64,000 nucleotides of DNA. It comes from Cenarchaeum symbiont of Oopsacas minuta (GTDB lineage: Archaea; Thermoproteota; Nitrososphaeria; Nitrososphaerales; Nitrosopumilaceae). The notes below the pieces were generated by a model. The model ran no database searches, was not told the origin of the DNA, and was given only the letters and a program-made list of their open reading frames with translations. The stretch's first letter is position 1. Each line of letters opens with the position of its first letter. The stretch lies in contig JAJIZT010000001.1 in NCBI GenBank assembly GCA_029948415.1, positions 619,905-683,904 of the forward strand, in the 5' to 3' direction. A program made the translations under genes and the position numbers. Shown here piece after piece: positions 1 to 10,115 of the stretch.

Positions 1-3000
1 CTGCCACTAGGGCGTATGTAGAGCCGTCTATTTGAGTGGTGGTGATGCTGGATGCGCCGTCTAGTTCTGGATAGTCTGTGCCATCGGTTATGGAGGATAC
101 TGGAGAGACACCAAGTTTAGCTAACTGTATGCTAGATAATGCAATCGGTGGGAGATCTTTGACGCTGACTGTTCTTGTTATGGTTTGACCTAGATTGCCA
201 GCTGGGTCATCTGGTGCCGTGTATGATAGAGTATAATTGCCTATTACGGTTGTGTCTATTGTGTCAGTACTGGTGACTGTTTGTCTATCATATGATGCAT
301 CTGTTGCAATAGCTCCTGGATCTACATATTGAGCGTTTAGTATTATAATTGTGTTATTGAGTCCATTGAGTGTTATCACTGGATTTATCGTATCTGTTGT
401 AACAGAGCTTGATGTAATGCTTTCTTGTGTTATTGTGATTGCGTTTCCACTAGAGTTTGTTACTGTAATGCTGAATGAGAGTGGTGCATTATCACCAGAT
501 TCTACAAGGCTAGTAAATGTAGCAGAGCCGCCGTTAATACTAGAACTAGTAATATCTCTACCGAGTATGGTACCTGTGACATTTCCAAGGTCTGTGCCAT
601 CTGTGGTCAATGTGATGGTTACATTTTGACCTGCTCTAGCGTAATTGTTGCCGTTGCTACTTGAGACAGTTAGATCTGTAACTGTAATTGGTTCAGCGTC
701 TATGACGGTAACTGTTCTAGTTGTACTCTGACCTGGATTACCTGCCCCATCTGCATCAGCAGTGTATGTATAGAGAATAGTAGAGCCGACTAGACTTGTA
801 TTGAGTGTGCCATTTGTGGTAACAGTATAGTTGCCAGAGTAATTTGGATCCCCATCTTCTACAGTTGCACCTGGAATGACTAGGTCTGTGGTGTTTTGCA
901 ATACTGTATAGTTTGCAGAGGATGCCAGATATATTCTTGGAGATACTGTATCTATGAATATGTTTGGATTTGATGGTAGATCATTTTGTGTTATATCCAA
1001 CGAGACACCTAGCGAGTTTGCAACTGTAATGATAAATGTTACATATTCTTCTATTGGACTAGATGGAATTATTATCGATGCGACAAGATTGCCATCATTT
1101 GTGGTTATCGTTGGAGTTGATAGATTTGCAATGTTTGCAGTATGCGTGGCTATGGTATCATTTACGTTTAATTCTATAGTCAATGTATCGCCTGTATTTA
1201 CATATGCATTGTTTGTACTAGTCTTGATTGATAGAGGAGATGATCCTATTTGTATATTTTCAAGTTTTATTATTTGGATGCCATCACTAAAATATGCTGT
1301 CACTAGAGCATACGTGATGCCATCTATTTGGGTAATGGCGATGCTGCGTGGGCGTTCTAGTGCTGGATATTCTGTGCTGTTGATTATGTTAGCTGTTGGA
1401 GATGGGTTTGCTGGGTCGGTGATGTTTATTATTTGAATGCCATCATCACCATTTGCTGCCACTAGGGCGTATGTAGAGCCACCTAATTGGGTGATGGCGA
1501 TCTCACGTGGGTTAGTTAGTACTGGATATTCTGTGCCGTTGATTAGGTTAGCTGTTGGAGATGGGTTTGCTGGGTCGGTGATGTTTATTATTTGGATGCC
1601 AATACCTGACGAAAAGGCGTATGTATAGCCATCTATTTTAGTAGTGGTAATATCGTATACGCTATCTAGTGTTGGATATTCTGTGCTGTTGATTATGTTA
1701 GCTGTTGGAGATGGGTTTGCTGGGTCGGTGATGTTTATTATTTGGATGCCATCACCTACATTTGCTGCCACTAGGGCGTATGTAGAGCCATCTATTTGGG
1801 TGGTGGTAATGCCTGATGGGTTGTCTAGTGTTGGATATTCTGTGCTGTTGATTATTTTTGCTACTGCAATTGGGTCTGTAACATTGGTAATATCGAATAT
1901 TTCAACTGAATTACCACTCAAGGTGGTCATTAGTGCATATATAGAGTTGTTTATTTGGATAGAAGCAATATCATGCGCTCCTTTGAGTAAAAGAAAGTCT
2001 ATACCATAATTTCTGAATGATACAGGGGATGAGTTTGTTGGGTTTGTGATGTTTAATATTGTCATGGAGACATCACCATTTGCTGCCACTAGGGCGTATG
2101 TAGAGCCATCAATTTGGGTGGTGGTAATGCCACGTCCACCACGTAGATAGTCATGATCTATACCGTCTATTAGGAGATCTATTGGGGATGGGGATGCTGG
2201 GTCGCTGATGTTTATTATTTGGACATTATCATCATGTTCTACTGTCACTAGTGCGTATGTGGCGCCATCTATTTTAATAGTGGCAATATCGAATGGTCCA
2301 TCTAGTCTTGGATAGTCTGTGCCGTTTATTATGGTAGTTACTGTAGATGTGGTAAAATTGTACCTTAAACTAGGGAATGCAATCGGTGGGAGATCTTGAA
2401 CGCTGACAGTTCTTGTTATGGTTGGACCTAGATTGCCAGCTAGGTCAGGTGGTGCAGTGTATGATAGAGTATAATTGCCTAGTGTGTTTGTGTCTACTGG
2501 GTTAGAACTGGGTTGGACTATGCGTGTACCGTATGATGCATCTGTTGCAATAGCACCTGGATCTATATATGGAGTGTTTAATGTTGTGATTGTGTTATTG
2601 AGTCCATTGAGTGTTATCTCTGGATTTATCGTATCTGTTGTAACAGAGCCTGATGTAATGCTTTCTTGTGTTATTGTGATTGCGTTTCCGCTAGAGTTTG
2701 TTACTGTAATGCTGAATGAGAGTGGTGCATTATCACCAGATTCTACAAGGCTAGTAAATGTAGCAGAGCCGCCATTAGTACTATTAGTAAATGTTCTACC
2801 GAGTATGGTACCTGTGACATTTCCAAGGTCTGTGCCATCTGTGGTCAATGTGATGGATATTGTTTGACCTACTCTAGCATAATTGTTGCCGTTGCTACTT
2901 GCGACAGTTAGACCTGTAACTGTAATTGGTTCAGCATCTATGACGGTAACTGTTCTAGTTGTACTCTGACCTGTATTACCTGCCCCATCTGCATCAGCAG

Positions 3001-6000
3001 TGTATGTATAGAGAACAGTAGAGCCGACTAGACTTGTATCAAGTGTACCACTTGTGGTAACAGTAAAAGTGCCAGAATAGTTTGGATCACCATCAGTTGC
3101 GATTGCACCTGGAATGACTGGGTCTGGGGTGTTTTGCAGTACTGTATAGTCTGGAGATATTAGAGATATTCTTGGAGGTATTGTGTCTATAAAGATGTTT
3201 GAATCTGATGGTAGATCATTTTGTGTTATATCCAACGAGACACCTAGCGAGTTTGCAACTGTAATGATAAATGTTGCATATTCTTCTATTGGACTAGATG
3301 GAATTGTTATCGATGCTACAAGATTGCCATCATTTGTATTTATCGTTGGAGTTGATAGATTTGCAATGTTTGCAGCATGATTGTCTATGATATCATTTAC
3401 GTTTAATTCTATAGTCAATTTATCGCCTGTATTTGCATATGCATTGTTTGTACTAGTAATGATTGATAGAGGAATAACTGGTGGTATGTTTTCAAGTTTT
3501 ATTATTTGGACTCCATTATCAAAACGTGCTGCAACTAGGGCGTATGTGGAACCATCTATTTTGGTGGTGGTAATGCCGGATGCGCCATTTAGTTCTGGAT
3601 AGTCTGTACCGTCTGTTATGTTAGCTATTGGGGATGGGGATGCTGGGTTGGTGATGTTTATTATTTGGACGCCGTTATCATTTAATGCTGCCACTAGGGC
3701 GTATGTGGAACCATCTATTTTGGTGGTGGTAATGCTGTATGCGCCATTTAGTTCTGGATAGTCTGTACCGTCTGTTATGTTAGCTATTGGGGATGGGGAT
3801 GCAGGATTGCTGATGTCTATTATTTGGACGCCATTATCAATTTGTGATGCCACTAGGGCGTATGTGGAACCATCTATTTTGGTGGTGGTGATGCTGGATG
3901 CGCCATTTAGTTCTGGATAGTCTGTACCGTCTGTTATATCAGCTATTGGAGATGGGGATGCTGGGTTGGTAATGTCTATTATTTGGACGCCATTATCAAT
4001 TTGTGATGCCACTAGGGCGTATGTGGAACCATCTATTTGAGTGGTGGTGATGCCTAGTGGGTTGTTTAGTTCAGGATAGTCTGTGCCGTCTGTTATATCA
4101 GCTATTGGAGATGGGGATGCTGGGTTGCTGATGTTTATTATTTGGACGCCATCATCATTATTTGATGCCACTAGGGCGTATGTGGAACCATCTATTTGAG
4201 TGGTGATGATGCTGGATGCGCCATTTAGTTCTGGATAGTCTGTACCGTCTGTTATATCAGCTATTGGAGATGGGGATGCTGGGTTGCTGATGTTTATTAT
4301 TTGGACGCTATCATCATTAAATGCTGCCACTAGGGCGTATGTGGAACCATCTATTTTGGTGGTGGTAATGCCTAGTGGGGTGCTTAGTTCGGGATAGTCG
4401 GTGCCGTCTGTTATATCAGCTATTGGAGATGGGGATGCTGGGTTGCTGATGTTTATTATTTGGACGCCATCATCATTTTGTGCTGCCACTAGGGCGTATG
4501 TGGAACCATCTATTTGAGTGGTGGTGATGCTGGATGCACCAGCTAGTTCTGGATAGTTTGCACTGTCGGTTATGGAGGATGCTGGAGAGACGCCAAGTTT
4601 ACCTAACTGTATTGTAGATAATGCAATCGGTGGGAGATCTTGAACGCTGACAGTTCTTGTTATGGTTGGACCTAGATTGCCAGCTAGGTCAGGTGGTGCA
4701 GTGTATGATAGAGTATGATTGCCTATTACGGTTGTGTCTATTGTGCTAGTATTTAGAACTGTTTGTCTACCATATGATGCATCAGTGGCTATAGCTCCTG
4801 CGTCTGTATATATTGAATTTTGTATTGCAATAATATTGTTTAAACCGTTGAGTGTTATGGTTGGAGCGGTTTGATCTATCACGAGTGGTGAGCCTGTCAG
4901 GTCTGCATTGGTAAATGTAGAAATGGTTGTATTATCTTCATTTGTAACTGTAATGGTAAAAGAGGCATTGTTTGTATCAGCATCAGATGATGTTACTGTT
5001 TTGTTGATCGTTACAATGTTACTTGCAATACTAGATGTTGCATTGCTTGATTCAATCTCTGCTAGAGTTACAGTTCCAATGGTACCATTTACAGTTAGAG
5101 TTGCGGTAATTTGATCACCTAGTTTGGCGTATGCATTGTTTGCATTGTCACTTTGAATTGTCAGGCTGGTAACACCTAGTGGTTTTGCTTGGATTGTGAT
5201 GGTTCTGTTTACAGCATCTGGAGTATTACCTGCTGCATCTGCTGTACCAGTGTATGTTATATTTTGTATGCCAAGTATCGAGGTGTCTAGTAATGTTGCA
5301 GATACGGTTCCAGTGTATGTGGGATTTCCAGAATCAGATATGCTAGAGCCTGGTTCTACATATGGGTCATTTTGTAGTATAGTAATGGCACCACCTGTGA
5401 GTGTTATGACTGGTTTTATCGTATCTGTTGTGACAAAGGTGTCATCAGTAATATCATCTTGTGTTACGGTGATCTGGTTTCCACTAGAGTTTGTTACAGT
5501 TATAGAGAATGTGGCATTGCCATTGTCGCCAAATTCAACTAGATTGGTAAATGTAGCAGAGCCACCTGTATTTGAAACTGTTGTAAATGCTCTGTCGAGT
5601 ATGCGACCTGTGACATTTCCAAGGTCTGTGCCATCTGTGGTTAAAGTGACTGTTACATTTTCACCTTCTCTTGCATATATGTTGTCGTTGCCATTGCTTG
5701 TTATAGTTAGAGCAGTAATGTGGATTGGTTCAGCATCTATGACGGTAACGGTTCTAGTTGTACTCTGACCTGGATTACCTGCCCCATCTGCATCAGCAGT
5801 GTATGTATAGAGAACAGTAGAGCCTATTGTATTTGTATCAAGTGTGTCATTTGTGGTGACAGTATAGCTGTCAGAGTAATTTGGATCACCGTCCTCTACA
5901 GTTGCACCTGGAATTACTGGGTCTGGGGTGTTTTGCAATACTGTATAGTTTGCAGAGGATATTAGAGATATTCTTGGTGATACTGTATCAACAAATATCG

Positions 6001-8713
6001 GAGCACCAGATGTAATATCATCTTGTGTAACCGACTTGTTTACACCATTAGTGTTTGTGATGGTTATGTTGAATGTGGCATTATTTTCGATGGAGATGCT
6101 ATTTGTAATTTCATACAAAAAGAACAATCCGTTCCCAGAAGGTATTACTGAATCTGGAGCTAGTCCTGGTTGTAAGATATTAATAGTATTGTCTACAATA
6201 GTATCATTTACATATATTATGCCATTCAATGTGTTACCAGTTGTTGCATATACAGGGTTTGTGTTATCACTAGTCAACGTGAGGGATGTTAATTCGATAG
6301 GTGGGTAATCTTGTACATGAACAGTTCTTGTTATGCTAGGACCTAGATTGCCTGCGGGGTCATCAGGTGCCTTGTATGATAGATTATAGATGCCTATTGT
6401 ACTTGTATCTACTGTGTCAATACTGGGGACTGTTTGTGTACCATATGATGCATCAGTGGCTATAGCTCCTGCGTCTGTATATGTTGAATTTTGTATTACG
6501 ACAATATTGTCATCACCGTTGAGTGTTATGACTGGTTTTATCGTATCTGTTGTAACAAATGATGTATCAGTAATATCATCTTGTGTTATGGTAATTTGGT
6601 TTCCGCTAGAGTTTGTTACGGTTATAGAGAATGTGGCATTTCCATTGTCGCCAGGTTCAACTAGATTGGTAAATGTAGCAGAGCCGTCGTTAATACTAGT
6701 TGTAAATGCTCTGCCGAGTATACGACCTGTGACATTTCCAAGGTCTGTGCCGTCTGTGGTTAAAGTGACTGTTACATTTTCACCTTCTCTTGCATATATG
6801 TTGTCGTTGCCATTGCTTGTTATAGTTAACGCAGTAATGTGGATTGGTTCAGCATCTATGACGGTAACGGTTCTAGTTGTACTCTGACCTGGATTACCTG
6901 CCCCATCTGCATCAGCAGTGTATGTATAGAGAACAGTAGAGCCTACAATACTTGTATCAAGTGTACCACTTGAGGTAACAGCATAGTTGCCAGAATAGTT
7001 TGGATCACCATCCTCTACAGTTGCACCTGGAATGAATGGGTCTATGGTGTTTTGCAGTATTGTATAGTCTGCAGAGGATATTAGAGATATTCTTGGAGGT
7101 ATTGTATCAACAAAGATGTTTGAATCTGATGGTAGATCATTTTGTGTTATATCCAACGAGACACCTAGCGAGTTTGCAACTGTAATGGTAAATGTTGCAT
7201 ACTCTTCTATTGGACTAGATGGAATTGTTATCGATGCTACAAGATTGCCATCATTTGTATTTATCGTTGAAGTTGATAGATTTACAATGTTTGCATCATG
7301 CGTGGCTATGGTATCATTTACGTTTAATTCTATAGTCAATGTATCACCTTCATTTGCATATACATTGTTTGTACTAGTATAGATTGATAGAGGAAGAACT
7401 GGTGGTAGATTTTCAAGTTTTATTATTTGGACGCCATCATCACTTTGTGCTGTCACTAGGGCGTATGTGGTACCATCTATTTTGGTGGTGGTGATGCTAG
7501 TTGCACCATTTAGTTCTGGATAGTCTGCGCCGTCTGTTATATCAGCTATTGGAGATGGGGATGCTGGGTTGGTGATGTTTATTATTTGGACGCCATTATC
7601 ACTTTGTGCTGTCACTAGGGCGTATATGGAACCATCTATTTTGGTGGTGGTAATGCTGTATGCACCAGCTAGTTCTGGATAGTCTGTACCGTCTGTTATA
7701 TCAGCTATTGGAGATGGGGATGCTGGGTTGGTGATGTTTATTATTTGGACGCCAGCATCAAATATTGCTGTCACTAGGGCGTATGTGGAGCCATCTATTT
7801 GGGTGGTGGTGATGCTAGTTGCGCCGAATAGTTCTGGATAGTCTGCACCGTCTGTTATATCAGCTATTGGGGATGGGGATGCTGGGTTGGTGATGTTTAT
7901 TATTTGGACGCCAAAATCAGTTTGTGCTGCCACTAGGGCGTATGTGGAACCATCTATTTTGGTGGTGGTGATGCTAATTGCGCCATCTAGTTCTGGATAG
8001 TCTGCACCGTCTGTTAAGGCAGCTATTGGGGATGGGGATGCTGGGTTGGTGATGTTTATTATTTGGACGCCGTCATCATTAAATGCTGCCACTAGGGCGT
8101 ATGTAGAGCCGTCTATTTGAGTGGTGGTGATGCTGGATGCGCCACCTAGTTCTGGATAGTTTATGCCATCGGTTATGGCAGCTATTAGAGATGGGGATGC
8201 TGGGTTGCTAATGTTTATTATTTGGACGCCATCATCAGTAAATGCTGCCACTAGGGCGTATGTAGAGCCGTCTATTTGAGTGGTGGTGATGCTGGATGCG
8301 CCGTCTAGTACTCGATATCCACCTGTGCCGTCTGCTAAGGCAACTATTGGGGATGGGGATGCTGGGTTGCTAATGTTTATTATTTGGACGCCATCATCTC
8401 TATTTGCTGCCACTAGGGCGTATGTAGAGCCGTCTATTTGAGTGGTGGTGATGCTGGATGCGCCGTCTAGTTCTGGATAGTCTGTGCCATCGGTTATGGA
8501 GGATACTGGAGAGACACCAAGTTTAGCTAACTGTATGCTAGATAATGCAATCGGTGGGAGATCTTGTGCATAAGCATTTCTTGTTTTGATGACATCATGG
8601 TATGATTGACCAAAAAGAGATTGAACGGTAGTGTCTTGTACATGATAATCAAACGGCGAGATGAATGGTAAAGGCGATAACAACACCAATGCAAATATGG
8701 CAACGATGTACAT
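1..8713 (-). CDS. Giant secreted LVIVD-propeller / Ig-like repeat protein (3' end outside window)
   Basis: One minus-strand frame is open from the ATG at 8713 to the left edge of the window, at least 2,904 codons, so the C-terminus is not seen. The N-terminus has a hydrophobic stretch (MYIVAIFALVLLSPLPF), consistent with export. Next come blocks of about 53-residue repeats containing ITTTQIDGSTYALVAA and GVQIINISNPASPSP, typical of LVIVD beta-propeller repeats. I count seven units each at about 8550-7400, 4570-3480 and 2350-1270; a fourth block begins at the window edge. Between them are Ig-like or DUF5011-like domains with motifs such as YTDAGAIATD, GNHTLSYTAP and LAGNLGPTITRTVSV. The likely role is a cell-surface or S-layer-associated adhesin, inferred from architecture only. 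A TATA box lies just upstream. Confidence 0.85.
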   Translation of the reverse strand, partial: MYIVAIFALVLLSPLPFISPFDYHVQDTTVQSLFGQSYHDVIKTRNAYAQDLPPIALSSIQLAKLGVSPVSSITDGTDYPELDGASSITTTQIDGSTYALVAANRDDGVQIINISNPASPSPIVALADGTGGYRVLDGASSITTTQIDGSTYALVAAFTDDGVQIINISNPASPSLIAAITDGINYPELGGASSITTTQIDGSTYALVAAFNDDGVQIINITNPASPSPIAALTDGADYPELDGAISITTTKIDGSTYALVAAQTDFGVQIINITNPASPSPIADITDGADYPELFGATSITTTQIDGSTYALVTAIFDAGVQIINITNPASPSPIADITDGTDYPELAGAYSITTTKIDGSIYALVTAQSDNGVQIINITNPASPSPIADITDGADYPELNGATSITTTKIDGTTYALVTAQSDDGVQIIKLENLPPVLPLSIYTSTNNVYANEGDTLTIELNVNDTIATHDANIVNLSTSTINTNDGNLVASITIPSSPIEEYATFTITVANSLGVSLDITQNDLPSDSNIFVDTIPPRISLISSADYTILQNTIDPFIPGATVEDGDPNYSGNYAVTSSGTLDTSIVGSTVLYTYTADADGAGNPGQSTTRTVTVIDAEPIHITALTITSNGNDNIYAREGENVTVTLTTDGTDLGNVTGRILGRAFTTSINDGSATFTNLVEPGDNGNATFSITVTNSSGNQITITQDDITDTSFVTTDTIKPVITLNGDDNIVVIQNSTYTDAGAIATDASYGTQTVPSIDTVDTSTIGIYNLSYKAPDDPAGNLGPSITRTVHVQDYPPIELTSLTLTSDNTNPVYATTGNTLNGIIYVNDTIVDNTINILQPGLAPDSVIPSGNGLFFLYEITNSISIENNATFNITITNTNGVNKSVTQDDITSGAPIFVDTVSPRISLISSANYTVLQNTPDPVIPGATVEDGDPNYSDSYTVTTNDTLDTNTIGSTVLYTYTADADGAGNPGQSTTRTVTVIDAEPIHITALTITSNGNDNIYAREGENVTVTLTTDGTDLGNVTGRILDRAFTTVSNTGGSATFTNLVEFGDNGNATFSITVTNSSGNQITVTQDDITDDTFVTTDTIKPVITLTGGAITILQNDPYVEPGSSISDSGNPTYTGTVSATLLDTSILGIQNITYTGTADAAGNTPDAVNRTITIQAKPLGVTSLTIQSDNANNAYAKLGDQITATLTVNGTIGTVTLAEIESSNATSSIASNIVTINKTVTSSDADTNNASFTITVTNEDNTTISTFTNADLTGSPLVIDQTAPTITLNGLNNIIAIQNSIYTDAGAIATDASYGRQTVLNTSTIDTTVIGNHTLSYTAPPDLAGNLGPTITRTVSVQDLPPIALSTIQLGKLGVSPASSITDSANYPELAGASSITTTQIDGSTYALVAAQNDDGVQIINISNPASPSPIADITDGTDYPELSTPLGITTTKIDGSTYALVAAFNDDSVQIINISNPASPSPIADITDGTDYPELNGASSIITTQIDGSTYALVASNNDDGVQIINISNPASPSPIADITDGTDYPELNNPLGITTTQIDGSTYALVASQIDNGVQIIDITNPASPSPIADITDGTDYPELNGASSITTTKIDGSTYALVASQIDNGVQIIDISNPASPSPIANITDGTDYPELNGAYSITTTKIDGSTYALVAALNDNGVQIINITNPASPSPIANITDGTDYPELNGASGITTTKIDGSTYALVAARFDNGVQIIKLENIPPVIPLSIITSTNNAYANTGDKLTIELNVNDIIDNHAANIANLSTPTINTNDGNLVASITIPSSPIEEYATFIITVANSLGVSLDITQNDLPSDSNIFIDTIPPRISLISPDYTVLQNTPDPVIPGAIATDGDPNYSGTFTVTTSGTLDTSLVGSTVLYTYTADADGAGNTGQSTTRTVTVIDAEPITVTGLTVASSNGNNYARVGQTISITLTTDGTDLGNVTGTILGRTFTNSTNGGSATFTSLVESGDNAPLSFSITVTNSSGNAITITQESITSGSVTTDTINPEITLNGLNNTITTLNTPYIDPGAIATDASYGTRIVQPSSNPVDTNTLGNYTLSYTAPPDLAGNLGPTITRTVSVQDLPPIAFPSLRYNFTTSTVTTIINGTDYPRLDGPFDIATIKIDGATYALVTVEHDDNVQIINISDPASPSPIDLLIDGIDHDYLRGGRGITTTQIDGSTYALVAANGDVSMTILNITNPTNSSPVSFRNYGIDFLLLKGAHDIASIQINNSIYALMTTLSGNSVEIFDITNVTDPIAVAKIINSTEYPTLDNPSGITTTQIDGSTYALVAANVGDGIQIINITDPANPSPTANIINSTEYPTLDSVYDITTTKIDGYTYAFSSGIGIQIINITDPANPSPTANLINGTEYPVLTNPREIAITQLGGSTYALVAANGDDGIQIINITDPANPSPTANIINSTEYPALERPRSIAITQIDGITYALVTAYFSDGIQIIKLENIQIGSSPLSIKTSTNNAYVNTGDTLTIELNVNDTIATHTANIANLSTPTITTNDGNLVASIIIPSSPIEEYVTFIITVANSLGVSLDITQNDLPSNPNIFIDTVSPRIYLASSANYTVLQNTTDLVIPGATVEDGDPNYSGNYTVTTNGTLNTSLVGSTILYTYTADADGAGNPGQSTTRTVTVIDAEPITVTDLTVSSSNGNNYARAGQNVTITLTTDGTDLGNVTGTILGRDITSSSINGGSATFTSLVESGDNAPLSFSITVTNSSGNAITITQESITSSSVTTDTINPVITLNGLNNTIIILNAQYVDPGAIATDASYDRQTVTSTDTIDTTVIGNYTLSYTAPDDPAGNLGQTITRTVSVKDLPPIALSSIQLAKLGVSPVSSITDGTDYPELDGASSITTTQIDGSTYALVA

Positions 8714-8735
8714 ATGGATTGGTGTAAATAACGAG

Positions 8736-8745
8736 TATATAAATA
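8736..8745 (-). promoter_or_regulatory. TATA box of the giant surface-protein gene
   Basis: On the minus strand the sequence reads TATTTATATA, 23-32 bp before the ATG at 8713. This spacing fits an archaeal TATA box driving a leaderless transcript. A MITE ends at 8763, just upstream of the box. Confidence 0.6.
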
Positions 8746-8762
8746 GTAATGGTGGCAGATTT

Positions 8763-8841
8763 GTATGAGGTCAGCTACATATTTTTGTGCGTAAATGCCA
8801 GAACTTTTTTGATAATTATAGGCAGGGACGTGACCTTATAC
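8763..8841. repeat. MITE copy 1 (79 bp, GTATGAGGTCA termini)
   Basis: This 79-bp element begins GTATGAGGTCA and ends with a degenerate inverted copy (TGACCTTATAC). Its interior is shared with 23241-23319, 28308-28388 and 55383-55463. No target duplication is evident: the flanks are GCAGATTT and CATCTATC. It lies 50 bp upstream of the giant gene's ATG and 9 bp from the next IS66-type terminus. It is too small to code for anything. Confidence 0.75.
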
Positions 8842-8954
8842 CATCTATCTGTATGAGGTCAGCTCATGACTAACAAATTAGTCAATAACACATGATCATA
8901 TAGATCCAAGTATATCAATAACTGATCCATTTCATGAGTAGACGTCAGACATAC

Positions 8955-10115
8955 GACTTTGTTTCATTACTAATTTTTGTACATGACATTTCACATATAC
9001 TGCGCTACACTTTTACCTCATACCATGTCTTTACCTCACATCATTCTCCATATCTATGATTTTGTTGTATGTATAATGCGATCTCTTGACGCATATTTGT
9101 CCAGTTTTTTGCCATTACTGCATCACCATAGACGCGTTTGAGTGTGGAGAATGCAATCTCAGCTGCTTGTCTTTTGCCATAATTATTATCCTTTAACCAT
9201 TTTTTTTGATTTTCTAATCTTTGATTACGATCAAGCTTTGAAATATATTTGTGGCCACCACCAAGCTGTGCATCTACTAATTTCTTTCGAGCCATACACC
9301 CACGAGATCTACCTGATGAGTTTATCATTACTTTAAGAACTGGTTTTACACCATTTTTGATGCAACAGTTTACGTTTTGTTTTGTGGCATAGATTCCATC
9401 TCCAAATGCAGTTATGCCTGTTCCAGGTTTTTTATTTTGTTTTAAACTAGCTTTTTTATTTTGTTTTAAACGAGTTTGTTTGTTACGTGCATCTATGACT
9501 TTTTGTAATAGTTTTGGAAATTGTGAGAGCTCTCCAGTGTGTTCATCAGTGATTGTCATTGCTATGATTTTTTTATCATCTGCGTTTACTGCCAGAGTTA
9601 TTCGAATAAATCCCAGACGGATATTCCATTTTATACGTCTCCATTCTCCACCTTTACCACCTTTGAACCCACTGCCATCAAATGCTACGTTTATTTTTTC
9701 CACATTACCTGTTAATGAGTTTGAAAATGTAAATACACCATCGTCTTCATCATATCCTACATTAATGACAGAGATTCTGCGCCATAATTGAACAAAACCT
9801 ATGGAAAATTCTTCCTGTATTGATTTTGTTAATAGGCCATCCATTTGTCTGTATCCAAGACCAAATAATGATCTTAGGAATACCATCTGCTGTATCAAAG
9901 ATTGTGGGCATGTGAAAGGTTTGCCATTTTTGTTTTTGTTCATGTTTTTAATCTCTGCCCACAATTCATCATGATTTGAATCTAGAACTAACTGTTTGCC
10001 TTGATTGATGTATTTTCTGTCTTTGATGTATGCCAATAACTGTGATGAGTTATTACTGATCTTTTTGTCTTTCGGTAGTCTTCAAGTATTCTAGGCATGG
10101 TTATGAAACAAAGTC
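8955..10115 (-). mobile_element. IS5-like insertion sequence, copy 1 (1,161 bp)
   Basis: The termini are GACTTTGTTTCATTA (left) and the inverted complement GACTTTGTTTCATAA (right). The element is flanked by an 8-bp target duplication AGACATAC (8947-8954 and 10116-10123). The uninterrupted target can be read in the related element near 44460, which confirms both boundaries. A second copy of the same length lies inverted at 11945-13105. The 8-bp duplication would suit the ISH1-like branch of the IS5 family, but that sub-family placement is tentative. Confidence 0.9.
9041..10036 (-). CDS. IS5-like DDE transposase (331 aa)
   Basis: This is an intact transposase filling most of the 1,161-bp element. 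The first catalytic Asp is probably in VAFDGSGFKG, followed by GEWRRIKWN and ITDEHTGELSQF. The C-terminal glutamate region is AEIAFSTLKRVYGDAV, the usual E-x6-R type signature of IS4/IS5 transposases. A lysine-rich internal stretch (TRLKQNKKASLKQNKKPG) duplicates itself. The protein is identical to the one at 12024-13019; the two genes differ by at least one silent base. An intact frame and two near-identical copies suggest recent activity. Confidence 0.88.
   Translation of the reverse strand: MAYIKDRKYINQGKQLVLDSNHDELWAEIKNMNKNKNGKPFTCPQSLIQQMVFLRSLFGLGYRQMDGLLTKSIQEEFSIGFVQLWRRISVINVGYDEDDGVFTFSNSLTGNVEKINVAFDGSGFKGGKGGEWRRIKWNIRLGFIRITLAVNADDKKIIAMTITDEHTGELSQFPKLLQKVIDARNKQTRLKQNKKASLKQNKKPGTGITAFGDGIYATKQNVNCCIKNGVKPVLKVMINSSGRSRGCMARKKLVDAQLGGGHKYISKLDRNQRLENQKKWLKDNNYGKRQAAEIAFSTLKRVYGDAVMAKNWTNMRQEIALYIQQNHRYGE

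Noticed and set aside
351-7382. A series of plus-strand frames of 60-190 codons with hydrophobic, Val/Ser-rich translations
   Set aside because: They are the complement of the giant minus-strand repeat gene; the minus frame has export and domain logic, the plus frames only repeat low-complexity sequence.
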